The notes beneath the pieces were generated by a model that was given only the letters and a program-made list of their open reading frames with translations, made no database searches and was not told the DNA's origin. This document shows positions 44,451-55,610 of a stretch of DNA of 64,000 bases, in pieces (the first letter of the stretch is position 1; the number at the start of each line of letters is the position of its first letter). Source of the stretch: Rhizomys pruinosus (lineage: Eukaryota > Chordata > Mammalia > Rodentia > Spalacidae); NCBI GenBank assembly GCA_009823505.1, contig VZQC01005577.1, positions 512,407 through 576,406 on the forward strand, given 5' to 3'. The position numbers and the translations under genes were made by a program.

Positions 44451-44605
44451 TTTAATTTGTTTTTATTTTTATTTATTTTTAATTTTATGTTTATGAGTGC
44501 TTTGCCTGCATGTGTGTAAGTGCACCACCTCCAGGCAATGCCCACTGAGGCCAGAAGAAAGCACTGGATCCCCTGGAACTGGCATTAGAGATGGTTGTTA
44601 GGTCC
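44451..44605 (-). mobile_element. B2 SINE, minus strand, head missing
   Basis: 'gagtgctttgcctgcatgtg', 'aatgcccactgaggccagaa' and 'ggatcccctggaactggcat', then unrelated text at 44605, so the B2 5' end is absent. Confidence 0.8.
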
Positions 44606-45052
44606 ACTGGGGACTCACTGAGTTGTATGGAGAGATGGGGAACTCCTCGTGGCCAGATGCATGTAAGCACAGGCCAAACGCCTGGCAGCAGAGCCTCTAT
44701 AGGAAGGTCAGACCTGGTCCTTTGCAGCCTCTCAGAGCTTGAGGTTCCAGCAGTCTCTGGAAGGGTCTGGGTGGCCAGGTTACCAAGGCTGGGTAGCGGT
44801 GGCTGAGGGACTGCCAAATGGCTCTGGAGCCCACTGTATGACCGCCGTGGGCCTCCTGGAACTTGTAGGCTCTCATTTGTTAAACGTTCCAGACAGAGTC
44901 CTGGCCATGGGTGAAGGATCAAGAGGTTCCCATCCCTACCTGCCCGCATGCTGAATGGCAAGGAGTTAACCCGATGACCCTTAATCAGAGGCTCTGCACA
45001 CAGCTGCAGGATGGATGTGGCGGTTTCTCCAGTTCCAATTTTGCTGGCAGGA
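44606..45052. other. unannotated unique sequence
   Basis: Open frames on both strands overlap; nothing recognised. Confidence 0.4.
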
Positions 45053-45100
45053 GACAGAAGACGCAGAAGACAGAAGACGCAGAAGACAGAAGACGCAGAA
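45053..45100 (+). repeat. 16-bp tandem repeat, 3 copies
   Basis: Three perfect copies of GACAGAAGACGCAGAA, purine-rich on the plus strand. Confidence 0.93.
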
Positions 45101-46169
45101 GACTGTGAAGATGAGTCATCCTGGGGGCGTGGCATGGCCTCAGCCTGCACCAGGGAACAGAGAGAAGGATAGTGGTCCCGTCCCCATTCTGGTCAGGCCC
45201 GCTAAGCTGCAGCTCCTGGGACCCCTCATGCAGGCTGGGAGAGTAGCAGGGCCAGGGCAAGGAAAATGGGGAGGCTGGGGCTCTCGAGACAGCCCACGCC
45301 CCAGGCAAGTAGCAGGGGGACCCAAAAAGACACTGAACCCTACGCACACTGCAGTGTAGGGTTCGGAGATGACATGCAGCTTCTTTCGACTGAGAAGCTC
45401 CTGTGAAGTCTAGATAACCCTGCTGCATTCTTTCCAACTGTCAACCTGCTTGTTTTCTGGGACCTGCCAGCTCTAAGGGGTCCAAAAAGGCCCCCCACTC
45501 GGGCTTCAGGCTTATTTCCACCTTCAGAATTGATCCAGAATTGTTGCCATCCATAGAGACTCCAGAGCAGGGTGGACTCAGAGTCCCGAGACCTCTTTCT
45601 CTGCCCCATTAGGAGGTACACAGAATAGTGAGGAATTCTGGGAGTTTGGGCAATCCTACCTGAAGCATCCCTGAGGGAGACTCCAACCCTACCCCAGAGG
45701 ACCTTTCTAACAGGGGAAACAGAGCTCTGACATCCAGAGCCTTGGTCTGAGGGAGGAAGAGGACACAGAGATAGACTAACGGCTCACACGGTGGCCAGAG
45801 TGGTGCTAAGCAGGGCTCTGCACACACAGCAGAGGGAACCTAGAGGCTGCAGGTGGCTTCGCCCTCCCAAAGAAGCTAGGTGCCAGGGCGGCCTCACTCC
45901 CTCCACATGCAGCCTCACAAGGCGCTTCAGGGAACCGAGAGCTGCAGCAGCCAAGCACGACCAGCTTATTAATTTAATCCTTAAGCAAATTTACAAAAAC
46001 CGTCAGTGGATTTGCAGGAGGCTGAGGGAAGTGGAGTCTAGGGGAGCAACAGCCTCTCCCCGCTGCGGGCAGTGCCAGCTGCCAGGGAGGAGGCCTCCTG
46101 CTCAGAGCCCCTTCTCTGGCGCTGGCTGCCAGGGATTCCACTCCTTGGCCTCGCTCCTCATTTAGGCTC
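45101..46169. other. unique sequence with a candidate conserved block
   Basis: No gene. 45955-46030 ('ccagcttattaatttaatcc', 'aagcaaatttacaaaaaccg') is repeat-free and AT-rich within GC-richer flanks, a pattern typical of conserved non-coding elements. Confidence 0.4.
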
Positions 46170-46970
46170 TTTTCCTCTTTTTTCCCGTTTTTTATTGATT
46201 TTCTTTTGTGAATTTCATCGCACATCCTGATCTTATTTAGACCCCTTCCCTTTCCTTTATCCCATAACCCTCCAATGGTGTTCCTGCATTCTGCCTATCG
46301 AGCCACGTTTGTGTCCCCAGATGTCCCTCATTATGAGTCCATCAGCTGGAGCCTGGTCAGCCTATCTAGCATCACCCCCCTAAAGAAAACCAACTCTCCT
46401 TCCCCCAGTCGTCATCGGTTGCCGATGGTTTCTCGGCTAAGGTTGAGGTTTCTTACCCATTTTCCCTTCTATGTTGGAATTTTTGAGCTTGCATGGGTCT
46501 TGAACATGCTGTCACCATCGCTATAAGTTCATAGAGCAGCTAGCTTCCCAGCTGTCTGGAAAACTCTGTTTCCTTGTGGTTTTACACTACCCTTGACTCT
46601 TATAGTTGTTCCACCCCCTCTTCTGCAATGGTCCCTGAGCCCTAGGCATCAGCGTTTTAGTACAGGAGTCCTATCCAAGAATACTCTCGCTGCCATCTCT
46701 TATTCTCTGAATTTTGACCATTTGTGGATTTCCTGGGTTAATCACCATTTATTGCATGAGGAAGCTTCACTGACAAGCACTGGGACTGCATTAACATTCT
46801 CTCTGCCCCGGTCCTCTGTCTTCCCTGAGCCTTAGGTGAGAGGTTGTATGGTCGACGTGTCACTTAGGGCTGGGCTTCTCACAGACACTTATTTTCTGTG
46901 TTTTACCCGTTGTGGAATTCTGTAACAGTCTCCACTTGTTGCAAGAAGAAGCTTGGGGGTTGGGGGGGGT
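46170..46970 (-). mobile_element. rodent LINE-1 (Lx-like) 3' end, minus strand
   Basis: The plus strand reads as the reverse of a rodent L1 3' region: 'tttgtgaatttcatcgcaca', 'tgcaatggtccctgagccct', 'tgggttaatcaccatttatt', 'cacttgttgcaagaagaagc'. Two diverged overlapping modules ('ccctgagcc' at 46633 and 46825) suggest internal duplication. No coding part is seen. Confidence 0.7.
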
Positions 46971-46977
46971 TAGGGTG

Positions 46978-47106
46978 TGGCTGGAGAGATGGCTCAGCAT
47001 TTAAGAGCATTGGCTGTTCTTGCAGAAGACCCAGGTTGATTCCCAGCACCCACATGGCAGCTAACAACCATTGTTAACTCTATTTCCAGGGGATTTGATA
47101 AGCGGT
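46978..47106 (+). mobile_element. B2 SINE, 3' truncated
   Basis: 'ggctggagagatggctcagc', 'ttcttgcagaagacccaggt' and 'tccagcaccc'-type text, ending at 'ccaggggatttgataa' with no A-rich tail. Confidence 0.85.
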
Positions 47107-47129
47107 GAGAGGTGTATTTGTCAGACTCT

Positions 47130-47305
47130 TTTCCATAAACAGAACCAGAAAATTTATTGAGGGTCAGCTGCTTTTGCCATTAATTCAAAGGATTAATTGA
47201 GTAAGTGCTTCTATGAGCAATGCAGGTACTATTAGTATCACCTTTGATTGCTGGGGAAACTGAGGCATGGAGAGGTCACAGTTTAGAGGAAAGATACAAA
47301 CCAGG
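47130..47305 (-). mobile_element. MIR SINE remnant
   Basis: 'gattaattgagtaagtgctt' and 'ggggaaactgaggcatggag', then 'aggtcacagtt', are MIR in reverse. Confidence 0.7.
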
Positions 47306-48440
47306 CTGTCTGGAAAAAAAAAATCAGCACTAGAAGCTCTTTGTAAAATTTCTACATCTTTAGCATTTCATGGTTATCAAAAAGAAGGAAGCCAAACCCA
47401 TTCGGGGTCTCCCCGTAAGTCTGGAGCCTTTGAGAACACAGACTCGCAGTCGGAGTTTCACCCACAATGCATCTGGATCCCCGAGTAAGGCACAGCCTCT
47501 TGGATGGAATCCCAGGTCCTGATTCTCACAGCAATTCCCCTGTTTGCACACTAAGACCTCTGCCAATGGTCTCAGCTCCAGGCACTAGAGTGACTCAGTC
47601 CCAGCCCACTAAACTCCCCATCCCCAAGAAGGCCTGGACCAGTTAACACACTCAGAGAGGCCACCAGTCCAACGCAGATAAGGAATTAGAAAAGCCCCGA
47701 CCAGCCAGCGACCCTTTCCAGGCCACTGTCCTTGGTCTGGCTCCAGTGCCTTCATCCACCAGAGCCCTCATTAGCATCTTAATTCGAGGAGCATATGCAA
47801 TGAAGCATCAGAGAAAATCCCCAGCATTTAAATTCATTAGCAGTCCCTGGAAGTCTTCAGTGTGAGGTGGAATTATCACTAAACTGCTTTTAACTTACCA
47901 GCTGTGCACTAAACTGCCGGCCATAGAGGCTGGCTCTACAGTCTGGGAGGGAGGCCTCTAGGGGGACTGCAGCCCAGGGATGTCCAGGCTACTGACTGGA
48001 GAACTGTTTTCTACATTCTGTTCCGGCACCCTAATGATGAGTAAAAAGTTCAGTCAACCAGCTGGCTCGTCCACTTAGAAGAAGCAGCCGTCTCGACTGC
48101 TATTGATGTGGCCACGCGCTTTGGGTTAAGTCCTGTGACCCCATTTCTCTGCCCTCTGTCTGATAGATAATAGAGGAGATGCTTCAGATCCCTCTGCTAG
48201 CTGGTCAGCCTCTGCTTGCTCCTCCCAAGCTATCCCCTGGCACCCTCTCCTCTCCCCTCCTGGATGCTACCCCTCCTGCATCTCAGTATGCAGCCCACAG
48301 TGCCAAGCCCTTGCTGAGGGTTTTCTCCTCCACACGCCCTGGAATCCCACCCTGAGGTCAGCATGTGGCTTGTGCGCATCTTAGACTCTAGTCAGCCCTG
48401 ACACCAAAGTAGGGCTCAACAAAGATTCATGGAACTCATT
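47306..48440. other. unique sequence with a candidate conserved block
   Basis: No gene. 47765-47925 ('cattagcatcttaattcgag', 'gagcatatgcaatgaagcat', 'catttaaattcattagcagt') is repeat-free and looks constrained; it includes an octamer-like ATGCAAT. Confidence 0.45.
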
Positions 48441-48545
48441 AATTGATTGATGAAATGCTCTTCCTTGCCTGCAGTGTCAATCACAGCGCCTGGTGCACTG
48501 TGGTGTCTCAATAAATATTTGCTGAATAAATGTTGGGTGACAGAT
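48441..48545 (+). mobile_element. L2/MIR 3'-end remnant
   Basis: 'cacagcgcctggtgcactgt' and 'ctcaataaatatttgctgaa' match the shared 3' terminus of L2 and MIR. Confidence 0.7.
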
Positions 48546-48669
48546 AAATGCTTGCTGTGGGGAGGGGGTGGGGACGGGGTGGTTAGGATTTAGAAATTCA
48601 ACGCTTCACTCAACAAATATTAATTGAGTAACTAATCAGAATGAGTGACGGTTAATATTTATATTGGCT
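48546..48669. other. unique spacer
   Basis: G-rich run at 48560-48580; otherwise unremarkable. Confidence 0.4.
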
Positions 48670-48870
48670 TCCTATCTGCAAAGCCCACAGTATGAACTCA
48701 TTTAATTTTCATAACAATTCTGTGAACAGGTTCTTAATACCATCCTCATGTCACAGACAGGGAGACTGAGGCAACTGAGCGACTCACTCCAAGCTGTCCA
48801 TCATAGGAGAGCAGAGATTTGAACCTGGAGAGACCAGCTCAAGGTCAGGGCTTGCTGGTAGATGGTAAAT
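48670..48870 (-). mobile_element. MIR SINE remnant
   Basis: 'gaactcatttaattttcata', 'acagggagactgaggcaact' and 'agcagagatttgaacctgga' are reverse MIR in correct order. Confidence 0.75.
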
Positions 48871-50086
48871 GGAGAGACGTGTGGAACTTTACATTCCCTA
48901 CCCCTTCTTAAACGTGAAAATAAGTGGGTGAGATTAATTTTAATAAGGCATTTCATTTAACCCAGTATATCCAAACTGTGATCTTCTCAACATGTAACGA
49001 ACATTTAAGGAGCGTTAATGAGACACTTTACATCCTCATTCGTTCACTGAGTAGGAAATCCAGAGGGCATTTGACTCTCAAGGAACTCATTGCAGTACTT
49101 AGAGGCTGTGTTGCCTCTGGCCCTGGGGTGGACTGGGCCCCCGTACCTCCCACTGCGCCTCAAATCTGGACCCTGAGAACATAAAGATGAACTTACTGGC
49201 CACAGTCCCTTTGAAGAAGCCACAGTTTGCTGGGTAGCATGTAGGGTTGTTGGTGACACAAGATGGGAGACAGTCATGTACAAGCACAGCACTGTAGAAC
49301 CACACAGGAATGCTGAATGAGCCCTGACAGTGGGGTGCCCTCGGGGAAAGCTTCCGGAAGTCAGACAGCTACCAGAAGGCGCTGATAAGAGCATCTGCCA
49401 AAGTCTTGGGTGAGAAAGAGGCAGCAAGCTCCGGGGCCATGTGCAGTCTGTTCAGAATGACTGGGGTCTAGAGGCTGGGATGGGTAGGGAGGGTTGGAAG
49501 CCTAAACCGGAAGCTAGGCAGTACCAGACCCACCCAGCTGCATGAAGACTTTGCGCTGGATGTTGAGGGACTATATAGGAAAGCTGTGAGGAAGAGAAGC
49601 AGCTGTGCATTTGAGAGGGGAAGCTGGAAGGTGCGGATGCCAGAGAGGCGTCACCACGATCTGCGGATAGGCCAGCAGAGCCCAGCAGAGACTGCAGGTC
49701 GGGGAAGAGGGGAGAGGAGATGGCACGAGTAGCATGTGGTAAAGACTGAGGGGAAGGTCTGACCAGAGTGTCTAGCACGGGAGCTGGAGGGTTAGAGGGG
49801 CTCTTCTCTGAGAAGACAGACAGGACTGAGGCAGGAAAGACCCAGAGGGATGGAAGAGGGGGGCTGAAGGTAGAGGCAGGCCCCTCACTGGCTGAGTGAT
49901 CGCAGTGGCAGGGTCTTCCTTGGACATAAGACACACACAAGATATGACTACGAGTTCTCCAGTGGTTAATATGCAGTTAGGTGAAGGGGAGACAGTGTCC
50001 AGAGGATTTAGTCTGTGACAGCTTTAGGAAGTGGATGTTGAGTCTGGAGAGCGAGCTATATCTTTTATTTATTTATTTATTTATTT
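48871..50086. other. unannotated unique sequence
   Basis: No gene supported. A minus-strand frame at 49452-49940 is Ser/Pro-rich with no recognisable domain. Confidence 0.4.
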
Positions 50087-50258
50087 TTTTTGGTCTTTTT
50101 GAGACAAGGTCTCCCTGTAGCCCCAGCTGTCCTGGAACTCACTCTGTAGACCAGGCTGGCCTTGAACTCACAAAGATCTCCCTGCCTCTGCCTTGAACTC
50201 ACAAAGATCTCCCTGCCTCTGCCTCCCAAGTGCTAGGATTAAAGGCGTGTGTGGGCGT
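50062..50258 (-). mobile_element. B1 SINE with a 31-bp internal tandem duplication
   Basis: A (TTTA)n tail at 50062-50086, then reverse B1. Positions 50160-50190 are repeated exactly at 50191-50221 ('ccttgaactcacaaagatct' and the following 11 bases). The right end is a little rearranged ('gcgtgtgtgggcgtgcc'). Confidence 0.93.
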
Positions 50259-50469
50259 GCCATATCTTAAGGCCACATAACTAGCTAGTCATCAGATGGA
50301 GGCAATAATTCAGGTCTTCAGACTCTCCAGCTTGTGTCCTATTATCCACCTGCCGAGTGGATATTGAGCACCTACTGCATGCAATGCACCAGGCCCGGGG
50401 GACACCAGGTCAGGCTGCAAGGTGTTATGTCCAGGATTCAGAGACAAGGAAGGATCCAGCAGAAGAAAG
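50259..50469. other. unique sequence with possible MIR fragment
   Basis: 'ttgagcacctactgcatgca' at 50364 is MIR-like (minus). No gene. Confidence 0.4.
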
Positions 50470-50598
50470 GGGGCGGGGCACGAGCAAGGTCTGTTGGGAG
50501 GAGCTAGGGGCGGGGCACGAGCAAGGTCTGTTGGGAGGAGCTAGGGGCGGGGCACGAGCAAGGTCTGTTGGGAGGAGCTCACTAGTTAGGGGCGGGGC
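50470..50598 (+). repeat. 37-bp tandem repeat carrying GC boxes, 3 copies plus one
   Basis: GGGGCGGGGC occurs at 50470, 50507, 50544 (37-bp steps) and 50589, each followed by 'acgagcaaggtctgttggga' in the three full copies. The last is separated by 'cactagtta'. Four Sp1/KLF-type GC boxes thus lie in 130 bp. Confidence 0.95.
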
Positions 50599-51827
50599 AC
50601 TCACGAGCAGCGATCCTGGGCTGCAGGGGCTGGAATTGCAGGGAGATGAAACATCTGAGCTTTGTGAACAGTCCCAGCCTTGTTGGCCCACATGCCTCCT
50701 CTTTCTATGATGTGCACAACTCCCTCTGGCCCCAGTTCCAGGCCATAGGTGCGAGAGGTCACTAGGACCCCAGCTAAGGTGGCCAGGTCCTCTATGCTCT
50801 CTCTGTTCTATGTGGCTTTCTCTCTGTCTTCCCCGCTCTAGGAGGAAGGCAGTGGGAGCAAGGCGGCCAAGCCACACTGGCAGACAGGAGCACTAGGTTG
50901 GGAGCTCTGACTGTGGCCCCTCCCCGTCTCCACTGTGCAGCAGAGTCTGTTACTCCATCCCACGGAACCTGGTCGCTGCCAAACTTGTCAGTTATGCAGA
51001 TGCTGGCGCCCTTAGTCTGTGGACTCACTCCTCTCTGAGACTGGAGACGCCCAAGCTGGGAGGAGGGGGACCATGTGAGCCCTTGGATAACGCTTTAGCC
51101 ATGGCCTGCTTAGATCTATGAAAGGCACGAAGGGCCAAGGAGGAAGGGTAGGAGGCTGTGTCAGACACCCTTACCTTCCCACCCTGTGGTCATCAAGCCA
51201 AGGTACACCTGGCCACATCTGGGGACAAAGTACACGGCCCCAGCACACCCATTCCAGTGAATCCAGTCCCCTTCCAGGTTGGCCACGTTTAGGAAATAAA
51301 AACACTGGATGTGCACTTGAATTTCCAATGAGCAGCAAGTCATTTCTCAGTGGAATTATGTGCCCCTCAGTCGACTGGGCCCAGCAATTGGGTAGGAGGA
51401 GGCCCAAGCTTCCAGGCTTTGAAAACAAGTGAGAGAGGCTGTCCCAGCTCACTGGCTGCCCAAGAAAGGAGGGGTCCTTGCAAATGGAACCTCTGGAGAT
51501 CAGCTGCCAAGGGTCAGGACATCAGCTTGGAGCCCCAGCCTCCAGAGACCTGCTGCTGCCCCAGACATACAGGTCCCTCCACCCCCCATCATGCCCCTGC
51601 TGCCAGCCCAGGCCCACCATTCTTCATGGTAAAAGGGATGGCTGGAGAGTTGACTGACAGGACAGGCTTCTGTGCCACAAACTGGAGGACTTGCCCAACT
51701 GCCAGGTCCAAGCACTGGAAGAAGAGTCCTCTAGTACTCCCACCCCATACCCAGGCCAGGCCCAGGCTGGGAAGATACTCTGGATCAGTCAGCACACATG
51801 GGGACAGATGATCTCCCTCACCCCATG
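50599..51827. other. unannotated unique sequence
   Basis: No gene supported. The many overlapping frames reflect GC-rich sequence, not coding. Nothing recognised. Confidence 0.4.
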
Positions 51828-52233
51828 TGCTCTAGTTTGTCTTCCATTGCTGTGACAAAACACTCTGACTGACACCAACTTGGGGAGGAAAGGGTTTATT
51901 CAGCTCACATCTCCTGGGTTGTAGTTCATCACTCAGGGAATCCAAGGCAGGAACTCGGGGCAGGAACCTGGAGGCAGGAGCTGAAGCACAAGCCATGGAG
52001 GAATGCTGTTCACTGGCTTGCTCACTGCTCATGCCCAGCCTGCCTTCTTATACCGTACACAACAACCTGCCCAGGGTGTTACTTCTCATTGTGGGCTGGG
52101 CCCTCCCACACTGCTTGACCATCAAGACAATACTCCACAGATGTGGCCACAGGCCAATGCAATGGAGCCAATTCCCCAATTGAGGCTCCCTCAACCCAGG
52201 TGTGTCAAGTTGACACTAAAGCTATCTAGCACA
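51828..52233 (-). mobile_element. solo LTR (rodent ERVL/MaLR-like), minus strand
   Basis: Same family as 16915-17588, without the nested SINE. Reading minus, it starts TGTGCTAGATAGCTTTAGTG and ends in AACTAGAGCA. AATAAA appears as TTTATT at 51895-51900. Flanks ccatg (51823-51827) and tcatg (52234-52238) are a 4/5 match, consistent with a decayed 5-bp duplication. Confidence 0.82.
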
Positions 52234-52261
52234 TCATGAGTCGAACCTATGAACCTATGTA

Positions 52262-52265
<4 letters not shown>

Positions 52266-52301
<36 letters not shown>
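52266..52301 (+). repeat. (CA)n microsatellite
   Basis: Pure CA run of about 17 units. Confidence 0.95.
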
Positions 52302-52302
<1 letters not shown>

Positions 52303-53020
52303 CCCAGCATAGCTCCAGCTCCCTCTCCCAGGTCTGATGGACACCTGACTAGAGGTTAAGAGTAGATGGCTACGCAGTGCAGCCTCCAGTCCCCCAAAGC
52401 TGTCGCCTCAGAGCCACAGTGCAACTTCTACAGCAACTAGCCAATTAGCCATGAGGTAACGGGTCTGTGCTCCCAAAGGCAGCACCACTGTTCTGGAATA
52501 TTAGCTTCTATTAGGAACCACTTTCCAGCACAAGCAGAAACAGCCTCAGAGGATGCTGGGCAGGGCAGGGGCTGGCCCAGTGGGAGAGGAAACAACAGGC
52601 TTCAAGAGGCCCTGCATGAATTAACTATCTAATTCATTCACTCTGCTCACTGCAGGGAGCCAGGAAAGGGCAAAGGATGTGAGAGGGAGGGAGAGTCAAG
52701 AGAAGAGCAGAGTCTAGAGAAATGTGGTATGGAAGGAACACAGGACTGTAAAGATGGGATAACTGAGGCCCAGAGTCTGAATGTGATGGGCTGAGGGCAG
52801 CTTCTTGGGTCAACCTTAGCCTAAGCCAGGAGCTTAAATACACATTCAGTGACACACATAAACATGCACATGTATGCTCATGTATACAGATACATCATAT
52901 GGGGAGAGAGAGAGAGGCACACAATGGAGGCCTAAGGCTCCTGCCCCTGCCCAGTCAGATTAGGGTCTAGCCTGGGATTTTCGCAGTCTGGGCTTACCAC
53001 ACCTTTTTACAATACATTTT
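52302..53020. other. unannotated unique sequence
   Basis: Nothing recognised. A short GA run lies at 52904-52914. Confidence 0.4.
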
Positions 53021-53150
53021 TTTTGACAGTGTCTCACTATGTAGTCCCAGGTGGCCTGAAACTCACTATGTAGATAAAGCTGGCTTCAGTCTCACAACAA
53101 TCTAGCAGCCTTTGCCTCCTGAACTCTGGGATTAAAGGCATGCCCTACAC
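53021..53150 (-). mobile_element. B1-type SINE, minus strand, diverged
   Basis: 'tgacagtgtctcactatgta', 'gtcccaggtggcctgaaact' and 'ctctgggattaaaggcatgc' are reverse B1. Confidence 0.85.
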
Positions 53151-53191
53151 ACCCTTTTGAAATGAAAACGAACCTATAGAACCTACCTCCA

Positions 53192-53435
53192 GGGGCTGGA
53201 GGGATGGCCTAGCGTTAAGAGCGCCGACCGCTCTTGCAGAGGACCGGGTTCGATCCCCAGCACCCACATGGCGCTGGAAACCGTCTGTAACTCCAATTCC
53301 AGGAGAACTCCAGTTCCAGGGGATCCGAGACCCTCTTCTGAACTCCGCGGCATTCACGAGCACGGGTGCACAAGACCTACATGCAGTACAGTACATTGTA
53401 CACATACAGAAATAATAAAAAAACAATTTAAAAAA
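53192..53435 (+). mobile_element. young B2 SINE with 14-bp target duplication
   Basis: Flanked by agaacctacctcca (53178-53191 and 53436-53449). The B box 'gggttcgatccccagc' is intact and CpGs are abundant (gcgttaagagcgccgaccgc). The body has a small duplication of 'aactccagttccag'-type text. AATAAT/A-rich tail. Confidence 0.96.
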
Positions 53436-53449
53436 AGAACCTACCTCCA

Positions 53450-53615
53450 CATATAATTTTGCCTTAGTTGTAGAAATAAATAAGAAAAATGTTTATAATA
53501 AAATAATATGAGGCTGGAGGTACATCTCAGTGGTAGAAAACTTATAAGTAGATATGAGTTCCTAGTTCAAGCCTGAACACAATACTACTACTACTAACAA
53601 CAACAACAACACGTA
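53450..53615 (+). mobile_element. ID/B4-like SINE fragment with trinucleotide tail
   Basis: 'ggctggaggtacatctcagt' (53514) to 'caagcctgaacac', then (CTA)n and (AAC)n at 53582-53612. Diverged. 53450-53511 is unclassified AT-rich DNA. Confidence 0.55.
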
Positions 53616-53704
53616 TTTCAGCCAGTGGCTGCAGAAGCAAAACCACTCAAGACGAGCCAGCCACATGGCACCCAGAAACGATGCTAGTGTATCAGATGTA
53701 GTTT

Positions 53705-53930
53705 CTTTTTAAAAAGTATTTTATTTATTATTTTTATTTTATGTGTATGTGTCTATTGCCCGTATGTAAGTGCACCCATGTTATGCAGTGGCCATGGAGG
53801 TCAGAAGAGGGAGTGAGAGTTCCATGGAGCTGGAGTTATGGAAGGTTGTCATCTACCAAGTGGGTGCTGGGATTCAAACCCAGTCCCTGTGCAGAGCAGT
53901 GTTCTTAGCTGCTGAGCCATCTCCCCAGCA
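53705..53930 (-). mobile_element. B2 SINE, minus strand, abutting the 11-bp minisatellite
   Basis: A/T tail, 'gtgcacccatgttatgcagt', 'aagtgggtgctgggattcaa', 'gctgctgagccatctcccca'. The satellite starts within a few bases of the B2 5' end. Confidence 0.9.
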
Positions 53931-55377
53931 CCTGGTGTAGCCCAGGTATAGTCCAGGCGTGGTCCTGGTGTGGTCCTGGTGTGGTCCAGGTGTGGTCCAG
54001 GTGTGGTCCTGGTGTAGTCTTGGTGTAGTCCTGGTGTGGTCCTGGTATGGTCCAGGTGTGGTCCTGATGTGGTCCTGGTGTGGTCCAGGTGTGGTCCTGG
54101 TGTGGTCCTGGTTTGGTCAAGATGTGGTCGAGGTGTGGTCCTGGTATGGTCGAGGTGTGGTCCAGGTGTGGTCCTGGTGTGGTCCAGGTGTGGTCCTGGT
54201 GTGGTCCAGGTGTGGTCCTGGTGTGGTCCTGGTGTGGTCAAGATGTGGTCGAGGTGTGGTCCTGGTATGGTCGAGGTGTGGTCCAGGTGTGGTCCTGGTG
54301 TGGTCCAGGTGTGGTCCTGGTGTGGTCCTAGTGTGGTACTGGTGTAGTCCTGGTGTGGTCCCTGGTGTTTTCCTGGTGTAGTCCTGGTGTGATCCAGGTG
54401 TGGTCCTAGTGTAATCCCAGTGTGGTCCTGGTATGATCCTGGTGTAGTCCTGGTGTGGTCCTGGTATGATCCTGGTATAGTCCTGGTGTGGTCCTCGTGT
54501 AGTCCTGGTGTAGTCCTGGTGTGGTCCTCGTGTAGTCCTGGTGTGGTCCTGGTGTGGTCCTGGTGTAGTCCTGGTATGGTCCTGGTGTAGTCCTGGTGTG
54601 ATCCAGGTGTGGTCCTGGTGTAGTCCTGGTGTGGTCCTGGTGTAGTCCTGGTGTGGTCCTGGTGTAGTCCCAGTGTAGTCCTGGTGTAGTCCTGGTGTGG
54701 TCCTGGTGTAGTCCTGGTGTGGTCCTGGTGTAGTCCTGGTGTGGTCCTGGTGCAGTCCTTGTATAGTCCTGGTGTGATCTTGTTGTAGTCCTGGTGTAGT
54801 CCTGGTGTGGTCCCCATGTGGTCCTCCTGTGGTCCTGGTATGGTCCTGGTGTAGTCCTGGTGTGTTCCTGGTGTGGTCCCTGGTGTAGTCTTGGTGTAGT
54901 CCTGGTGTGATCCTGGTTTAGTCCTGGTGTGGTCCTGGTGTATTCCTGGTTTGGTTCCGGTGTGGTCCTGGTATGATCCTGGTGTAGTCCTAGTGTAGTC
55001 CTGTTGTAGTCCTGGTGTCTTCCTGGTGTAGTCCTGGTGTGGTCCCTGGTGTAGTCCTGGTGTTGTCCTGGTGTAATCCTGGTGTGGTCCTGGTGTGGTC
55101 CTGGTGTGGTCCTGGTGTGGTCCCTGGTGTAGTCCTGGTGTGGTCCCTGGTGTAGTCCTGGTGTGGTCCTGGTGTAGTCCTGGTGTGGTCCTGGTGTGGT
55201 CCCTGGAGTAGTCCTGGTGTGGTCCTGGTGTGATCCAGGTGTAGTCCTGGTATAGTCCTGGTATGGTCCTGGTGTTGTCCTGGTGTACTCCTGGTGTACT
55301 CCTGGTGTACTCCTGGTGTAGTCCTGTTGTTGTCCTGGTGTGGTCCTGCTGTGGTCCTGGTGTGGTCCTGGTGTAGT
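53931..55377 (+). repeat. 11-bp minisatellite, about 130 copies
   Basis: Units of GGTCCTGGTGT and variants (tagtcc, ccaggt, tcgagg, tccctgg). Most phase is kept at 11 bp with occasional 1-bp inserts. A 121-bp higher-order copy (11 units) is visible: the block from 54117 recurs at 54238 with 'tcaagatgtggtcgaggtgt'. The plus strand is G/T-rich and almost stop-poor on both strands, giving a 563-codon minus frame of 11-residue repeats, which I do not accept as a gene. Confidence 0.97.
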
Positions 55378-55440
55378 TTCTTTTCAGGACCCAGGAGCAG
55401 CATTGCCATGATGCTATGTTTCCAGCTGGTAAATGATTCT

Positions 55441-55599
55441 CTTTTTTTTTGGTCTTTTTGAGACAGGGTCTCCCTGTAGCCACAGCTGGCCTGGAAGTCA
55501 ATATATAGACCAGGCTGGCCTTGAACTCACAGAGATCCATGTGCCTCTGCCTCCCAAGTGCTGAGATTAAAGGTGTGTGCCACCATTCCCGGCCTAAGA
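55441..55599 (-). mobile_element. B1 SINE with target duplication
   Basis: Reverse B1 flanked by taaatgattct (55430-55440 and 55600-55610). Confidence 0.95.
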
Positions 55600-55610
55600 T
55601 AAATGATTCT

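Noticed and set aside
49452..49940. Ser/Pro-rich 162-codon minus-strand frame
   Set aside because: No recognisable domain and no homologue I know. Its length is possible by chance in GC-rich DNA.
53849..55540. 563-codon minus-strand open frame
   Set aside because: It is the 11-bp satellite read through with flanking SINE text at both ends. The 11-residue periodicity follows from 33 nt per three units; parallel frames are open on the other strand too.
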